Below, one piece after another: positions 1 through 11,215 of a stretch of 64,000 nucleotides of DNA (positions within the stretch are counted from its first letter, which is position 1; each line of letters starts with the position of its first letter). The notes beneath the pieces were generated by a model. It saw only the letters and a program-made list of their open reading frames with translations, was not told where the DNA came from and did no database searches. The translations under genes and the position numbers were made by a program. Origin of the DNA: Salvelinus alpinus (Eukaryota > Chordata > Actinopteri > Salmoniformes > Salmonidae); contig NC_092093.1 of the NCBI RefSeq assembly GCF_045679555.1, forward strand, positions 66,101,714-66,165,713, read 5' to 3'.

Positions 1-103
1 GATTAGGGCCTAATTTATTTATTTAAATTGACTGATTTCCATATATGAACTGTAACTCAGTTAAATCTTTGAAATTGTTGCATTTATATTTTTGTTCAGT
101 GTA
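1..103. mobile_element. End of a dispersed salmonid DNA element, cut by the window edge
   Basis: The block ends in TTTTTGTTCAGTGTA at 89-103, a terminal-repeat-like end, and resembles a very common salmonid interspersed repeat that I recognise from memory. Only one end lies in the window and no coding remnant is present. The family name is not known to me. Confidence 0.45.
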
Positions 104-144
104 TAAATTATAAAGCAGAGACACCAACAAACATACCTAACCTT

Positions 145-462
145 AAAGGAAAGATTCATCCATTTTGAATGTTATATCATCTTTGTGCGATGTTCTATTG
201 ATTCCCGGGGTCATTTCATGTTTTCATGCGTATTCGTCGTTCAAGCAAGCAGAAATACAGCCAGTATGACGAGTATTGCATCATATGAGGCATCAGAGTT
301 ATTCAATGATGCAAAATGCACCATACCAGCTGTATTTCTGCCTGATTGAACAGTGAATCACTCAGATGCACACGAAAACAAGAAATTATCCCTGGAATCG
401 ATAGAACATCGCTCTGAGTTTCTCAAATACAAAATAAAAAAAAATGGGTGAATTTTCCTTTA
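145..462. repeat. Foldback (long inverted repeat) element
   Basis: The left arm from about 145 and the right arm ending at about 462 are imperfect reverse complements over roughly 150 bp each. For example, the segment around 199-215 (gatgttctattgattcc) pairs with 393-411, and AGAAATACAGC at 250 pairs with the segment near 332. The centre is near 300. There is no coding capacity, so it fits a foldback MITE. Family not identified. Confidence 0.7.
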
Positions 463-904
463 ACTCCAACCTTAATTTACCCCTTATCCTGTCCCTAGCT
501 GTTCAGTATGCAAGGGCAAAATGTTCCTTACCTCTCCAAACCTCTAATGTTAATTCACATCCACAGCTTTCTTCTTATAGCATTACACTCTTAGAAATAA
601 GGGAACAGCAGGGTTTTTTCAGAACAAAAAGCTGCATAGGTGTTGGGCGTGGCAGGGGGCATGATAATGGCCATAGTCGTGACCTTGAATTTTCTGTGCA
701 GAGAAAATGTTTCATTTTCAAGCCAATTTCCTGCAATTCTACACATTTCTACACAAGCTTTATGCAACATATTTTTGAGTGCAGACCCATTCCGACTTTA
801 TATTTATGTTTAAAAAAAAAAGTTTTACATTTACACTGTTTGGACTTGGGCATCCCCTAAAAAAAGCTGACGCAGCCCACCAAAGGATTCTTTTTAATAT
901 ATAT
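463..904. other. Unassigned non-coding stretch
   Basis: I see no gene here. An open frame across 444-860 has no recognisable domain and runs through low-complexity A-rich sequence. It is probably old repeat debris. Confidence 0.5.
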
Positions 905-1582
905 TTTTTTACTGCCTTTTTCTCCCCAATTTCATGATTACGATCTTATCTCATCGCTGCCACTCCCCAACAGGCTCGGGAGAGGCGAAGGTCGAGTCAT
1001 GCGTCCTCCAAAACATGACCCGCCAAGCTGCGCTTCTTAACACCCGCCCGCTTAGCCCGGAAGCCAGCTGCACCAATGTGTTGGAGGAAACACCATTCAA
1101 CTGACGACTGAAGTCAGTTTGCAGGCGCCCAGCCCACCACAAGGACTCACTAGTGTGCGATGAGCCAGTGACTTCCTCAGTTTCTTCCTAACTGAGGGGA
1201 AAGTGGTATACCTAGTCAGTTGTACAACTGAATGCATTCAACTGAATGCATTTAACCCCTCTGAATCAGAGAGGTGCGGGGGGCTGCCTTAAATCGACAT
1301 CCACGTCTTTGGCACCTGGGGTCAGTGGGTTAACTGCCTTGCTCAGGGGCAGACAGACAGATTTTCCCCTTGTCAGCTCTGGCCCAATGCTCTAACCACT
1401 AGAAGCCCCCCTGGCCAAACCCACCCCTAACCCGGACAGCGCTGAGCTAATTGAGCGCCGTCCTACGGGACTCTAGATCACGGCCGGTTGTGACACCGCC
1501 TGGGATCGAACCCCAGGCTGTAGTGACGCTGCAAAACACTGCAATGCAGTGTCTTAGACTGCTGCACCACTCGGGAGGCCTC
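905..1582 (-). mobile_element. tRNA-derived SINE (minus strand), interrupted by a second SINE
   Basis: Read on the minus strand, the element starts near 1582 with a tRNA-like head. An A-box-like segment lies around 1550-1575 and a B-box-like GGGTTCGATCCC at about 1503-1514. The body continues through 1406-1500 and resumes at about 905-1185. It matches a common salmonid SINE of about 380 bp that I recognise. The middle (about 1196-1405) is a different SINE, so the outer element was split by insertion. Confidence 0.65.
1196..1405 (-). mobile_element. Second SINE nested in the first
   Basis: The block contains the phrases gggttaactgccttgctcag and gctctaaccactag, typical of another abundant salmonid SINE also seen at 12941-13121 and 34862-35047. 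Its B-box region is degraded here. It separates the two halves of the outer SINE, so it is the younger insertion. Confidence 0.6.
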
Positions 1583-1735
1583 CGCCCAAGGATTTCAATG
1601 GCAGAAAAATCCCTGTACAGTTAGGGTACAGTATTGTTCCCTGGGGGTACACAAAACGTTAAAAATACACATCATGTACTTTCAGAGGCACACATATGAT
1701 CTGACATGGTACTGTTCGATACCTGTATGGATAAT

Positions 1736-1995
1736 CTACACTGAAAAAAAGAAAGGTTCTTAAATGTTTTTTCCTCAGCTCTTAAGGCTCTTTGGAGAAC
1801 TCTTGCCCGATAAAGAACCTTTGAGTTAAATGTGGGGTTCTTGATGTGGCATCTACGGTTTCTCAGAATTCGAAAAGGTTCTTCAAACGTATGGAAGCCT
1901 GCAGTTGTTCCTTTCCTGTTCCTTCAGTGGAACATTTCTATTGTTTATTCAAGAGTTGAATGAACATTCAGTGGTGTAAAACAAAAACAGTGTAG
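1736..1995. mobile_element. Short non-autonomous DNA element (MITE-like)
   Basis: An 8-bp inverted pair, CTACACTG at 1736 and CAGTGTAG ending at 1995, bounds sequence with repeated aaggttctt/aagaacc motifs found in many teleost interspersed repeats. No ORF. The boundaries are tentative. Confidence 0.4.
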
Positions 1996-2300
1996 GTGTT
2001 AATAACCAGAGTTGAACCAAAACCACACCCATCATTATCATATTTCCCAGCATGCTCTATTACAGGTTGATTTTTAAAAAAAATGTTGGTTTCAATATCT
2101 ATATTTTTGCATGTACATTGATTAATTAATCTCATGTTACTCAAATATAAATAACATACATTTTTCTAAGCTATTCCAATCGGTTACTTGGATTTATTGC
2201 TCCCGTTACTGAAATGATGGTTCCAGTTTAGATTTTACTCTTCCCAACCCTGGCTTCACTCAGAATACAGGTTGCAGGTGATTGATGTATACAGTACATG

Positions 2301-2333
<33 letters not shown>
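2301..2333. repeat. Trinucleotide (ATG)n microsatellite
   Basis: About eleven uninterrupted GAT/ATG units. The open frame on the minus strand that reads poly-histidine here is a product of the repeat and not a gene. Confidence 0.95.
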
Positions 2334-2336
<3 letters not shown>

Positions 2337-2819
2337 GTGTGTGTGAGAAAAGCAAGGTGGCTAGCTTTTGGTCTCCATAATATTCTAAAGCGTTTCAAGA
2401 AATTTGGAATCTTCATTTTCTATTTTAGTCTCTGAAACCAGATGGTTTTGTGCAGCAATGATAATCTATAGTTCAGTATATTCTATCAGTTAAGTCTTCA
2501 TCAATAATCTGTCCATTGTTATTTTATATTTTATAATCAACATACATTTTCTAAACTTATCAGTCCAGTCAGTTAGTTAGATTTATTGCACCCGTTATTG
2601 AAATGGTTGTTCCAGTTTAAATGGTTTAGGTCACATATTTAGGCCCTTATATTTAATTGATGAATTAAGGTCACCAATTAGTAAAGAACTCCCTTCACCT
2701 GGTTGTCTAGGGCTCAATTGAAAGGAAAAAACTAAAACCTGCATATACTAGCCCTCTATTGAATGAGTTTGACACTCGTAGTTTAGGTAGTCTCCTTTAT
2801 CAATGTTCCTAACCTTGAC
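2334..2819. other. Unassigned non-coding stretch
   Basis: AT-rich sequence. The phrase ttactgaaatgatggttcca at 2201-2220 returns in diverged form at about 2596-2615, so part of the flank was duplicated. I see no gene. Confidence 0.4.
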
Positions 2820-3661
2820 AGTCATTCTGAATGCAGGTTGCGGGTGAATACAAATTCCAACTGTTGGAAATATTAACTCCAAATGAAATTACATTTAATA
2901 ATATTGTGTTTGTCACATGCGCAGACGCTGAATATCCCTTTTTGCATGGTGAAGTTATTCATTACAGTTTGGATGGTGTATCAATACACCCAATCACTAC
3001 AAAGATACAGGCATACTTCCTAACTGAGTTGCCAGAGAAGAAGAAAATGCTTGAGGATTTCCTCATGAGGCCAATGGTGACTTTTAAGCAGTTACAGAGT
3101 TTAATGGCTGTGATAGGAGAAAACTGAGGATGGATCAACAACAGTGTAGTTACTCCACAATACTAATCTAAATGAAAAAATATATATATATTCCAAAACA
3201 TGCATTCTGTTTGCAACAAGGCACATAAGTAATACTGCAAAAAATATGGCTAATAAAAGCGTTATATTTGTGGCATATCCAACACAACACGTCACAGAGT
3301 ACAACTCTTCATATTTTCAAGCATGGTGGTGGATGCATCATGTTATGGGTGTGCTTGTCATTGGCAAGGACTAGGGATTTTGGGGGGGATAAAAAGAAAC
3401 AGAATACAGCTATAAGCACAGGCAAAATCCCAGAGAAAAACCTGGTTCAGTCTGCTTTCCATCAGACACTGGGAGATGAATTCACCTTTCAGCAGGATAA
3501 TAGCCTAAAACACAAGGCCAAATCTACATTGGAGGTGCTTACCAAGATGACATTGAATGGTCCTAAATGGTCTAGTTACAGTTTTGACTTAAATCTATGG
3601 CAAGACTTGAAAATGTCAGTCTAGCAATGATCAACAATCAAGTTGACAGAGCTTGAAGAAT
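2820..3661 (+). pseudogene. Tc1-like transposase remnant (family B), 5' part of a split element
   Basis: The stretch translates in pieces to a Tc1/mariner-type DDE transposase remnant. A KHGGG-type segment is followed by 'MLWVCLSLA' near 3320-3370, and 'GDEFTFQQDNSLKHKAK' lies near 3474-3525. Frameshifts and stops break it, and no intact ORF spans it. The same sequence occurs in reverse orientation at 20521-22914 and 52548-53913. The element stops at about 3661, where the tail of an L2 LINE begins, and its 3' portion reappears at 6137-6450. It is non-functional. Confidence 0.7.
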
Positions 3662-3968
3662 TTTAGTCTTAGATTTTAGTCATTTAGCAGACGCTCTTAT
3701 CAGAGCGACTTACAGTTTCATCTTAAGATGGCTAGACGGGAAAACCACATATCACAGGCATAGAAAGTACATTTTCCCTCAATAACATAGCTATCAGTAG
3801 AGTCTGAGCTAGAAGGGGAGAGGATGTCAAATTCAAGTGCTGGTTCATTATTATTTATTTATTTTAAATGTGGGGGTGGGGTCGAGGTGAGGAGGAGGAT
3901 TATTTAAGATACTGTTTGAAGAGGTAGGGTTTCAGATGTTTTTGGGAAGATGGGCAGGGACTGCTGTC

Positions 3969-4621
3969 CTAGCTTCTAGGGGATGCTGGTTCCACCATTG
4001 GGGTGGTGGAACCCCGTAGAGGTGGGAGGGTCAAGGGACCTGATGTGGAAGAAAGGAGTGCTCGGGTTGTGGTGTAGGTTTTGATTATAGCCTGAAGGTA
4101 GGGAGGGGCAGTTCCTCTTGCTGTTCCGTAGGTAAGCGCTATGGTCTTGTAGTGGGTGCGAGCTTCGACTGGAAGCCAGTGGAGTGTGTGGAGGAGCGGG
4201 GTGACATGAGAGAACTTGGGAAGGTTGAAAACATCACCTGGTAGGAGCGGCCTGCCAGATAGGATGCAATCCAAGAGTGTGCAGTGCCTTAGACGCCCAG
4301 CCCTCAGAGGGTGGAGAGGAAGATCTGATGGTTCACGGCATTGAAGGAAGTGGATAGATCTAGGAGGATGAGAACAGAGGAGAGAGAGTCAACTTTGGCA
4401 GTGCGGAGAGCCTCCGTGACACAGAGAAGAGCAGTCTCGGTTGAGTGACCCGTCTTGAAGCCTGACTGGTTAGGGTCAAGAAGATCATTCTGAGAGAGAT
4501 AACGAGAAAGTTGATCAGAGACAGCACGCTCAAGTGTTTTGGAAAGAAAAGAAAGAAGGGATACAAGTTTATAGTTTGATGTCAGATGAGTCAAGTGTTG
4601 GTTTCTTGAGGAGGGGAGCAA
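3969..4621 (-). pseudogene. LINE reverse transcriptase fragments
   Basis: The minus-strand frame 4304-4621 reads a reverse transcriptase core. It has an 'SNYKLVSLLSFLSKTLERAV' segment, where the family usually has NYRPISLL. This is followed by 'LDPNQSGFKTGHSTETALL' and 'LILLDLSTSFNAVNH'; the last matches the first catalytic block, D-x-S-x-A-F-D, with F-N in place of F-D. The frame 3969-4274 carries the C-terminal part, 'HVTPLLHTLHWLPVEARTHY'. The YADD block falls in the gap between the two frames and was not found. These are two broken frames of one ancestral protein. Confidence 0.75.
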
Positions 4622-5587
4622 CTCGGGCCATTTTGAAGTCAGAGGGTACGCAGGCAGTGGTCAGGAATGAGTTGATGAGGGAAGTGAGGAATGGGAGAAG
4701 ATCTCCAGAGATGGTCTGGAGAAGGGAGGAGGGATGGGGTTGAGCGGCAGGTTGTCGGGCGGCCAGACCTCACTAGTCACAGGATGTCATCTGGAGAGAG
4801 AGGGGAGAAAGAGGTCAAGGTGTAGGATTGTTATGTGTGAGTGAGACCAGTGGACTCAATAGGCTGAGTGAATGAGTAGTGGATGTCGTCAACCTTTTTT
4901 TCAAAGTGGTTGACAAAGTCGTCCGCAGAGAGGGGGAGGGTGTGGAGGATTAAGGAGGGAGGAGAATGTGGAAAAGAGTTTCTTAGGGTTAGAGGCAGAA
5001 GCTTGAAAGGTAGAAAGTGGCTTTAGAGAGGTAGAAAGCGGCTTTAGCAGTGGCTACAGAGCAAGAGGAGGTAGAGAGGAGGGAGTGGAAGGATGATAGG
5101 TCCTCTGGAAGTTTAGTTTTCCTCCATTTTCACTCAGCTGCCCGAGCCCTGTTCTGTAAGCTCGCAATGAGTCACGCAGCCACAAAGCAGGAGGGGAGGG
5201 CCGAGCCGGCCGGGAGGAAAAGGGACAGTGCGAGTCATAGGATGTGGAAAGGGAGGAGAGTAGGGTCGAAGAGGCAGAATCAGGAGAAGGATTTAGCAGA
5301 AGAGAGAGATGATAGGATAGAAGAGGAGAGAGAAGTGGGAGAGAGAGAGTGAAGATTGCGACAGCGCATGATCATCTGGGTAAGTGCTGAGTGGTTAGGG
5401 TTGGAGGAAAGGGAGACAGAAAACAAAACAAAGTAGAGACCTGGAGGAGGGTTGCAGTGAAATCAGTAGGCGAGCAGCTTCTAGTATAGATGAGGTCAAG
5501 TGTATTACCTGCCCTGTGAGTTGGAGGGGATTGGGAAAGGGTGAGGTCAAAATAGGCAAGGAGGGGAAAGAGAGAGTTGGAAAGAAA

Positions 5588-5959
5588 TTAATCGAAGGCA
5601 GACATCACGAGGTTGAAGTCGGCAAGTACGAAAAGTGGTGAGCCATCGTCAGTAAATGAGCTTATCAAGGTGTCAAGCTCATTGAGGAACTCTCTAAGGG
5701 CACCTGGTGGACGATAGATTACAATAATGTTAAGCTTGAGTGGACAAGTGACAGTGACAGCATGGAATTCAAATGAGGAGATGGACAGGTGAGAAAGGGA
5801 GAAAAGATCAAATCTCCACTTAGGAGAAATGAGTAGACCTGTGGCACCACCGCGACGACCAGATGCTCTCAGACTATGAGAGAACACATAGTCAGATGAA
5901 GAGAGAGCAGCTGGAGTAGCAGTGTTCTCTGGAGTGATCCATGTCTCCGTCAGAGCCAA
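5588..5959 (-). pseudogene. LINE APE-type endonuclease fragment
   Basis: The minus-strand frame reads 'LTETWITPENTATPAAL', 'GRRGGATGLLIS', 'LNIIVIYRPPG' and 'LFVLADFN', the usual blocks of an apurinic-type endonuclease in L2/CR1-type LINEs. The usual G-D-F-N block reads A-D-F-N here. The start and end of the domain are missing. Confidence 0.75.
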
Positions 5960-5972
5960 AATATCAAGGGAC

Positions 5973-6086
5973 TGTCATTATGGGGCATTGTGTGTAGATT
6001 GATGAGGAAAACAAACAATTTAATACATTTTAGAATAAAATGTGGAAAAAGTGAAGGGGTCTGAATACTTTTCCGAATGCACTGTA
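5973..6086. mobile_element. Terminal fragment of a Tc1-like element (family A)
   Basis: The sequence from cattatggggcattgtgtg to CCGAATGCACTGTA matches the right end of the full Tc1 copy at 6716-8264. Only the terminal repeat region is present. Confidence 0.75.
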
Positions 6087-6136
6087 CTTATCACTCCTGG
6101 AGATATCAGGAGTCCTCTAACTATAGAATGAAGCAT

Positions 6137-6450
6137 AATGATGGACAAATGTACAATCCAGGTGTGCAAAGCTCTTAGAGACTTACCCCCAAAAAACTCA
6201 CAGCTGTAATCGCCGCTAAAGGTGCTTCTACAAAGTATTGACTCAGCGGTGTGAATACTTATGTCAATTAGATATTTCCTTATTTTATTTTCAGTAAATG
6301 TGCAAACATTTCTAAAAACATGTTTTCACTTTGTCATTATGGGGTATCGTGTGTAGGGGTAAGAACAAAAATCTATTGAATCCATTTTGAATTCAGGCTT
6401 TAACACAACAAAATGTGGAAGGGGTATGAATATTTTCTGAAGTCACTGTA
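6137..6450 (+). mobile_element. 3' part of the split family B Tc1 element
   Basis: It begins with gtacaatccaggtgtgcaaa, the sequence that follows the transposase end in the related copies (20820-20850 and 52795-52820, reversed). It ends in a terminal repeat, TTTTCTGAAGTCACTGTA. It continues the element seen at 2820-3661. Confidence 0.7.
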
Positions 6451-6715
6451 TGTACAGTACCTATAACTAAAGGTACAAAGGACGTACCTTACAGTGTACT
6501 ATGACAAGCGTTTGTACCCCTTTAAGAACAGTGTACTTAGGCATAGCAGGGCATGGTCTACCCATTGTAGCTAAATGCTAAAGAAAGTATATTGCTTGTC
6601 TAAATTAAATGTGCATGATATACATGTTTTACAATGATATTAGTGTAATAGCACTCATAAACAACAGTTTTCAGTGATGTTTTACAGGCATTGAATGCAT
6701 ATTACATTACAGGTA

Positions 6716-8264
6716 CAGTGCATTCGAAAAGTATTCAGACCCATTTACTTTTTCCAAATTTTGTTACATTACAGCCTTATTCTAAAATTGATTAAATCGT
6801 TTTTCCCCCTCATCAATCTACACACAACTCCCATTATGACAAATCAAAAACAGTTTTTTATAAAAAACTGAAATATCACATTTACATAAGTATTCAGACC
6901 ATTTACTCAGTACTTTGTTGAAGCACCATTGGCAGCGATTACAGCCTAGAGTCTTCTTGGGTATGACGCTACAAGCTTGGCACATCTCTATTTGGGGAGT
7001 TTCTCCCATTCTCCTCTGCAGATCCTCGGTTGGATGGGGAGCATCACTGTACAGCTATTTTCAGGTCTCTCTAGAGATGTTAGATTGGGTTCAAGTCCGG
7101 GCTCTGGCTGGGCCACTCAAGGACATTCAGAGACTTGTCCCGAATCCACTCCTGCGTTGTCTTGGCTGTGTGCTTAAGGTCGTTGTCCTGTTGGAAGGGG
7201 AACCTTCGCCCCAGTCTGAGGTCCTGAGTGCTCTGGACAGGTTCTCTCTGCACTTTGCTCGCTTCATCTTTCCCTCGATCCTGACGAGTCTCCCAGTCCC
7301 TGAAAAACATCGCCACAGCATGATACTGCCACCACCATGCTTCACCGTAGGGATGGTGCCAGGTTTCCTCCGGACGTGACGCTTTGCACTTAGGACAAAG
7401 AGTTCAATCTTGGTTTCATCAGACCAGATAATCTTGTTTCTCATGGTCTGAGAGTTCTTTAGGTGCCTTTTGGCAAACTCCAAGTGGGCTGTCATGTGCC
7501 TTTTACTGAGGAGTGGTTTCCATCTGGCCACTCTACCATAAAGGCCTGATTGGTAGAGTGCTGCAGAAATGGTTGTCCTTCTGGAAGATTCCAGAGGACC
7601 TCTGGAGCTCTGTCAGAGTGACCATCGGGTTCTTGGTTACCTCCCTGACCAAGGCCCTTCTCCCCCGATTGCTCAGTTTGGCCGGGCGGCCAGCTCTAGC
7701 AAGAGTCTTGGTGGTTCCAAACTTCTTCTAGTTTAGAATGACGGAGGCCACTGTGTTTTTGTGGACCTTCAATGCTGTAGACATTTTTTTGTACCCTTCC
7801 CCATGTCTGTGCCTCGACACAATCCTGTCTCGGAGCTCTACGGACAATTCCTTCAACTTCATGGCTTGGTTTTTGCTCTGACATGCACTGTCAACTGTGG
7901 GACCTAATATAGACAGGTTTGTGCCTTTCCACACCATGTACAATCTATTGAATTTACCACAGGTGGACTCCAATCAACTTGTAGAAACATCTCAAGGATA
8001 ATCAATGGAAACAGGATGCACCTGAGCTCAATTTCAAATGATGTAGCAAAGGGTCTGCATAGTTATCTAAATAAGGTATTTCATTTATTATTTTTTTTTT
8101 TATACATTTTGCAAAAATGTCTCAACCTGTTTTCGCTTTGTCATTATGGGGTATTGTGTGTAGATTGATGAGGAACATTCTTATTTGATTAATTTTAGAA
8201 TAAGGCGGTAATGTAACAACATGCGGAAAAGGGGAAGGGGTCTGAATACTTTCCGAATGCACTG
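6716..8264 (-). mobile_element. Full-length Tc1-like transposon (family A), inactive
   Basis: Terminal inverted repeats start with CAGTGCATTCGAAAAGTATT at 6716 and end with the reverse complement at 8264. Both are flanked by TA (6714-6715 and 8265-8266), the expected target duplication. Length is 1549 bp. The transposase lies on the minus strand in broken frames. Confidence 0.85.
7080..7973 (-). pseudogene. Tc1-like transposase pseudogene (family A)
   Basis: The minus-strand start at 7861 (MKLKELSVELRDR) opens the paired helix-turn-helix DNA-binding part. '[11 protein letters not shown]' carries the first catalytic Asp and 'QQDNDLKH' the second. The motif SPDLNPI at 7080-7100 should be followed by the catalytic Glu, but that codon is TAA and a nearby Trp codon is TAG. 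There are frameshifts near 7730 and 7300. The protein is dead and has lost the third catalytic residue. Confidence 0.8.
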
Positions 8265-8266
8265 TA

Positions 8267-10065
8267 AATCAAAGGTGCTTCAACTCACCCTCACTGCTTA
8301 GTCTTAGGGAGTGTCAGTTACACTATTCCGTCCGTTGGTTTTCCTATGATGTATTCAGCCTTTTGAAAAACATTGATCTTGGACCAGAGATCATGTGCTT
8401 GCATGCTGTTCCTGCAAGTTTATATTTGTCCCCATACTTGACTCTTGGAAGTTGATATTAGAATTGATTTTTTTTTGTCAAAGTAAAAAATAAAAAATAA
8501 ACGTTTCTTCATCGCTACGGCTTTACAAAACAAAAGAGTGAGCAAATAATTGTTCACCAGATGAACGCGGTACAATTAGAAGCCTCTGCCAGTTTGGCTA
8601 AAGTTTTGTTTTTCTAAGCCTCCAACATAACAGTGTGCCCTGCCGTCAGCACCTTGAGTAAGTAAAACCCCTTCTTTATGAACTACCCTGCTAGATATTT
8701 GCTTTGCGAAGCTCTGCGAGAAGAAAAGAGAGGGGATGCTGCAGTGAATAACTACACTGTGTTCCAATGAAAAGCAGCAGACATAAAAGAGCATGAGAAA
8801 TTAATTGAATGTCGCCCCCCCCCCCCCCCCCACACATCTAACTATATGAGAAAGGCTGCCGATGTGATCTGAATCGCTCCTTTCCAAAATACTTGGCCAG
8901 GTGATTCATTACAGGGCTCTGTCAAAAGGCGCTTTCCACAACATGAGACGAACAATGACAGTGTGATTGCATTGAGAGAAGCTCTGATTGAAAGCTATCG
9001 GCCGTATTCTATTCTACACTCTACCCCGGAGAATGCAGTTTGCATTCCCAGAGAAGGCGACCCACTAACAGATGAAAACGGAATATCTTAACCACGGCGA
9101 GGGTGTCAAGAGAGCTGTTTCAGGAGGTGTTGCGTAACAAGAGCTTCCCGGTTTTAAATTAACCATAACAATTTAACAGCCCCTTAAACATGAATAGAGG
9201 AGTTGGCAGTCAGATTGATTGGAGAGTAAGTAACACTCAAGGTAGTAGATGTGTTTCAGTGTCACTAAGATCTCAGCTGGGGAGTGGAGCTGAACAGATT
9301 GTGGATGACTGCCAGATCTCTTGATCACACTTTCATATCTGGTTCACAACTACAAACAGAGTTCACAGGGAAAAAAATACTTACCTGGCTAAGAAGTTGC
9401 AGTCTATTGCACTCTATTGAAGATTTTGCACAACAGGCAGCGCTAGCAACTTCAACTGACCATGTCTGTTTTAACGTCAGCCTCTAGGCATTACGTCCTA
9501 ACACTTTGTCGTACGTATTTTCAGACGTTGTAAATGTGCATTTACGTACATGTCGTTTTACATTTGTACATCTTTATCTTTATTAGCCAGACCTGTGCCA
9601 CTCATGAGGTATGTATAATATGTAGGCTAGGGCCTGCCCCACACAGATCCACAACAGGCCTCACTCCTGCCTTTACCCCCAGTGCTCTGCTCCACAGCAC
9701 TCCACGTGAGAGCAGAATAAATATCACCTTAGATACTGTTTACATTTAGGGCCGAGGACTACCATTACCTTCCTATCAATATCAGCACTTACAGGTCGTA
9801 ATACAGTGAGACAGGCCTCCAACCTGTAATTTTCATAGGCCCTAATTCATGGTGAAAGAAAATAATAGCAGAGGGTATTCAACTAAACAATGATGATACT
9901 TACAGATAATTGCCAGAGATGACTAGTATCGTCACTGCTAGATAATCCTCAATCTATCATTTCCATGGGAAATTACATACTAAACGATGAGCCGTTTTAC
10001 GAGTCATTTTACAGTCCAGCGCCCTCAGAATGAGGAATGAATTTGCGGTGTCAAAATAACCAATC
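8267..10065. other. Unassigned gene-free stretch
   Basis: No recognisable coding region or known repeat. A poly-C run lies at about 8814-8831. Short open frames around 8576-8794 and 9284-9749 show no domain. Confidence 0.5.
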
Positions 10066-10222
10066 CAGTTTTAATAGAACTTTCTATTTAACATAACTTA
10101 ATAGAACTTTCTATATAATATAATATAATGTTCTATAACAAAACATACAAAGTTCTATAAAAAAAAATCAAACTGTCTATTTAATAGAACTTAATAGAAC
10201 TTTCTATTTCTATTTAATAGAA
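10066..10222. repeat. AT-rich degenerate tandem repeat
   Basis: The motif ttaatagaactttctat recurs in complete and partial form at about 10070, 10099, 10180 and 10190-10220. Its units are irregular in length. Confidence 0.7.
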
Positions 10223-11215
10223 CGTGATGGCATATATTCAAACAAATAGATAAATGTCCCGTTACGTGACTCATGACAAAACCAGGGACACTTGCCGTGC
10301 ACACAGCATTGCGTTGTGCATGTAGATGTTGAGTGAGAGGAGTTGCATTTCCTCTTCTTGCCCCCAGAGGGACAGAGAGAGATGCAGACATTCTCACCCA
10401 TATTTTACTGTCCCAGTGAATACAGTAGTTATTGAACTGAATATTATCCAAGTCATTAATCCACATGAGTAACTCATTGGATCAGAGAGCTGCAGCAGAC
10501 GTGACATGTATGTACAGTATTTAAGGGAGTATTTACAGTAGTTAAAATCCCTCCTCCCATCAGCCCGAGGTGGAATTCAGGAATCACTTGAACTGAATCC
10601 AGAGCCGAATGGTCGCCAGCAGAAAGACAATCCTCCTTCTCCCAGGTTAGCTGGCTGTGACCCTGGATGCAAATATGCTGCAGGCTCTGACAAAGTGCAC
10701 AGGAATGTCTGATTGATCCCAAATGTGGAGATGCCAATTGATTACAACTCAGATAAGAGAGGCTGATTTATATAGAGATGTACATATCACTTTTTGAGTA
10801 CATATTTCCGTTCCAATAAAACATTTAGACTGCAGATGGTTTAGCATGATGGATTGTAGCTAGCTGAGTGATTTCCACCTAGGTCGGGAGAAGGTGTGGC
10901 CTCTGGCTGGTGTTGCAGTGCTTTTTTGGAAGACAATGCTATCAGCCTATCAATAGGGCCCAATTTTTATCTGATACAAAACGTATAGCCAATTTAATGC
11001 CAGAGGTTTAGGCATAAACATAATAAATGTTATACGCCCTGTAGCGTTGCAGCTAACGGCAAATAGACAGAGATGCAGTTTCCTTGACCCGAATTCATTA
11101 AATGTTGTCTCCTCCTTTACTGTCCTCAATTACCATAATGTAATTAGTCAGGAGAGAAATAATGTGAGTTTGTGTTTCAGGGTATTATTTCTACAGCAGG
11201 GTAAGGGCACTGTGG
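10223..11215. other. Unassigned gene-free stretch
   Basis: I see no gene, RNA or known repeat. Short minus-strand frames (10191-10737) lack any recognisable domain. Confidence 0.45.

Larger units (their letters stand above)
3664..5965 (-). mobile_element. L2-type LINE (non-LTR retrotransposon), degraded
   Basis: Read on the minus strand, it contains an APE-type endonuclease piece (5588-5959) and reverse transcriptase pieces (4304-4621 and 3969-4274), in the order expected for a LINE. It ends at 3664 in the tail gcgtctgctaaatgacta, which is also known from salmonid SINE tails. The 5' end is truncated inside the endonuclease. Multiple stops make it inactive. It was inserted into a family B Tc1 copy. 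Confidence 0.8.

Noticed and set aside
2228-2416. Minus-strand protein with poly-His
   Set aside because: Translation of the (ATG)n microsatellite; no other support.
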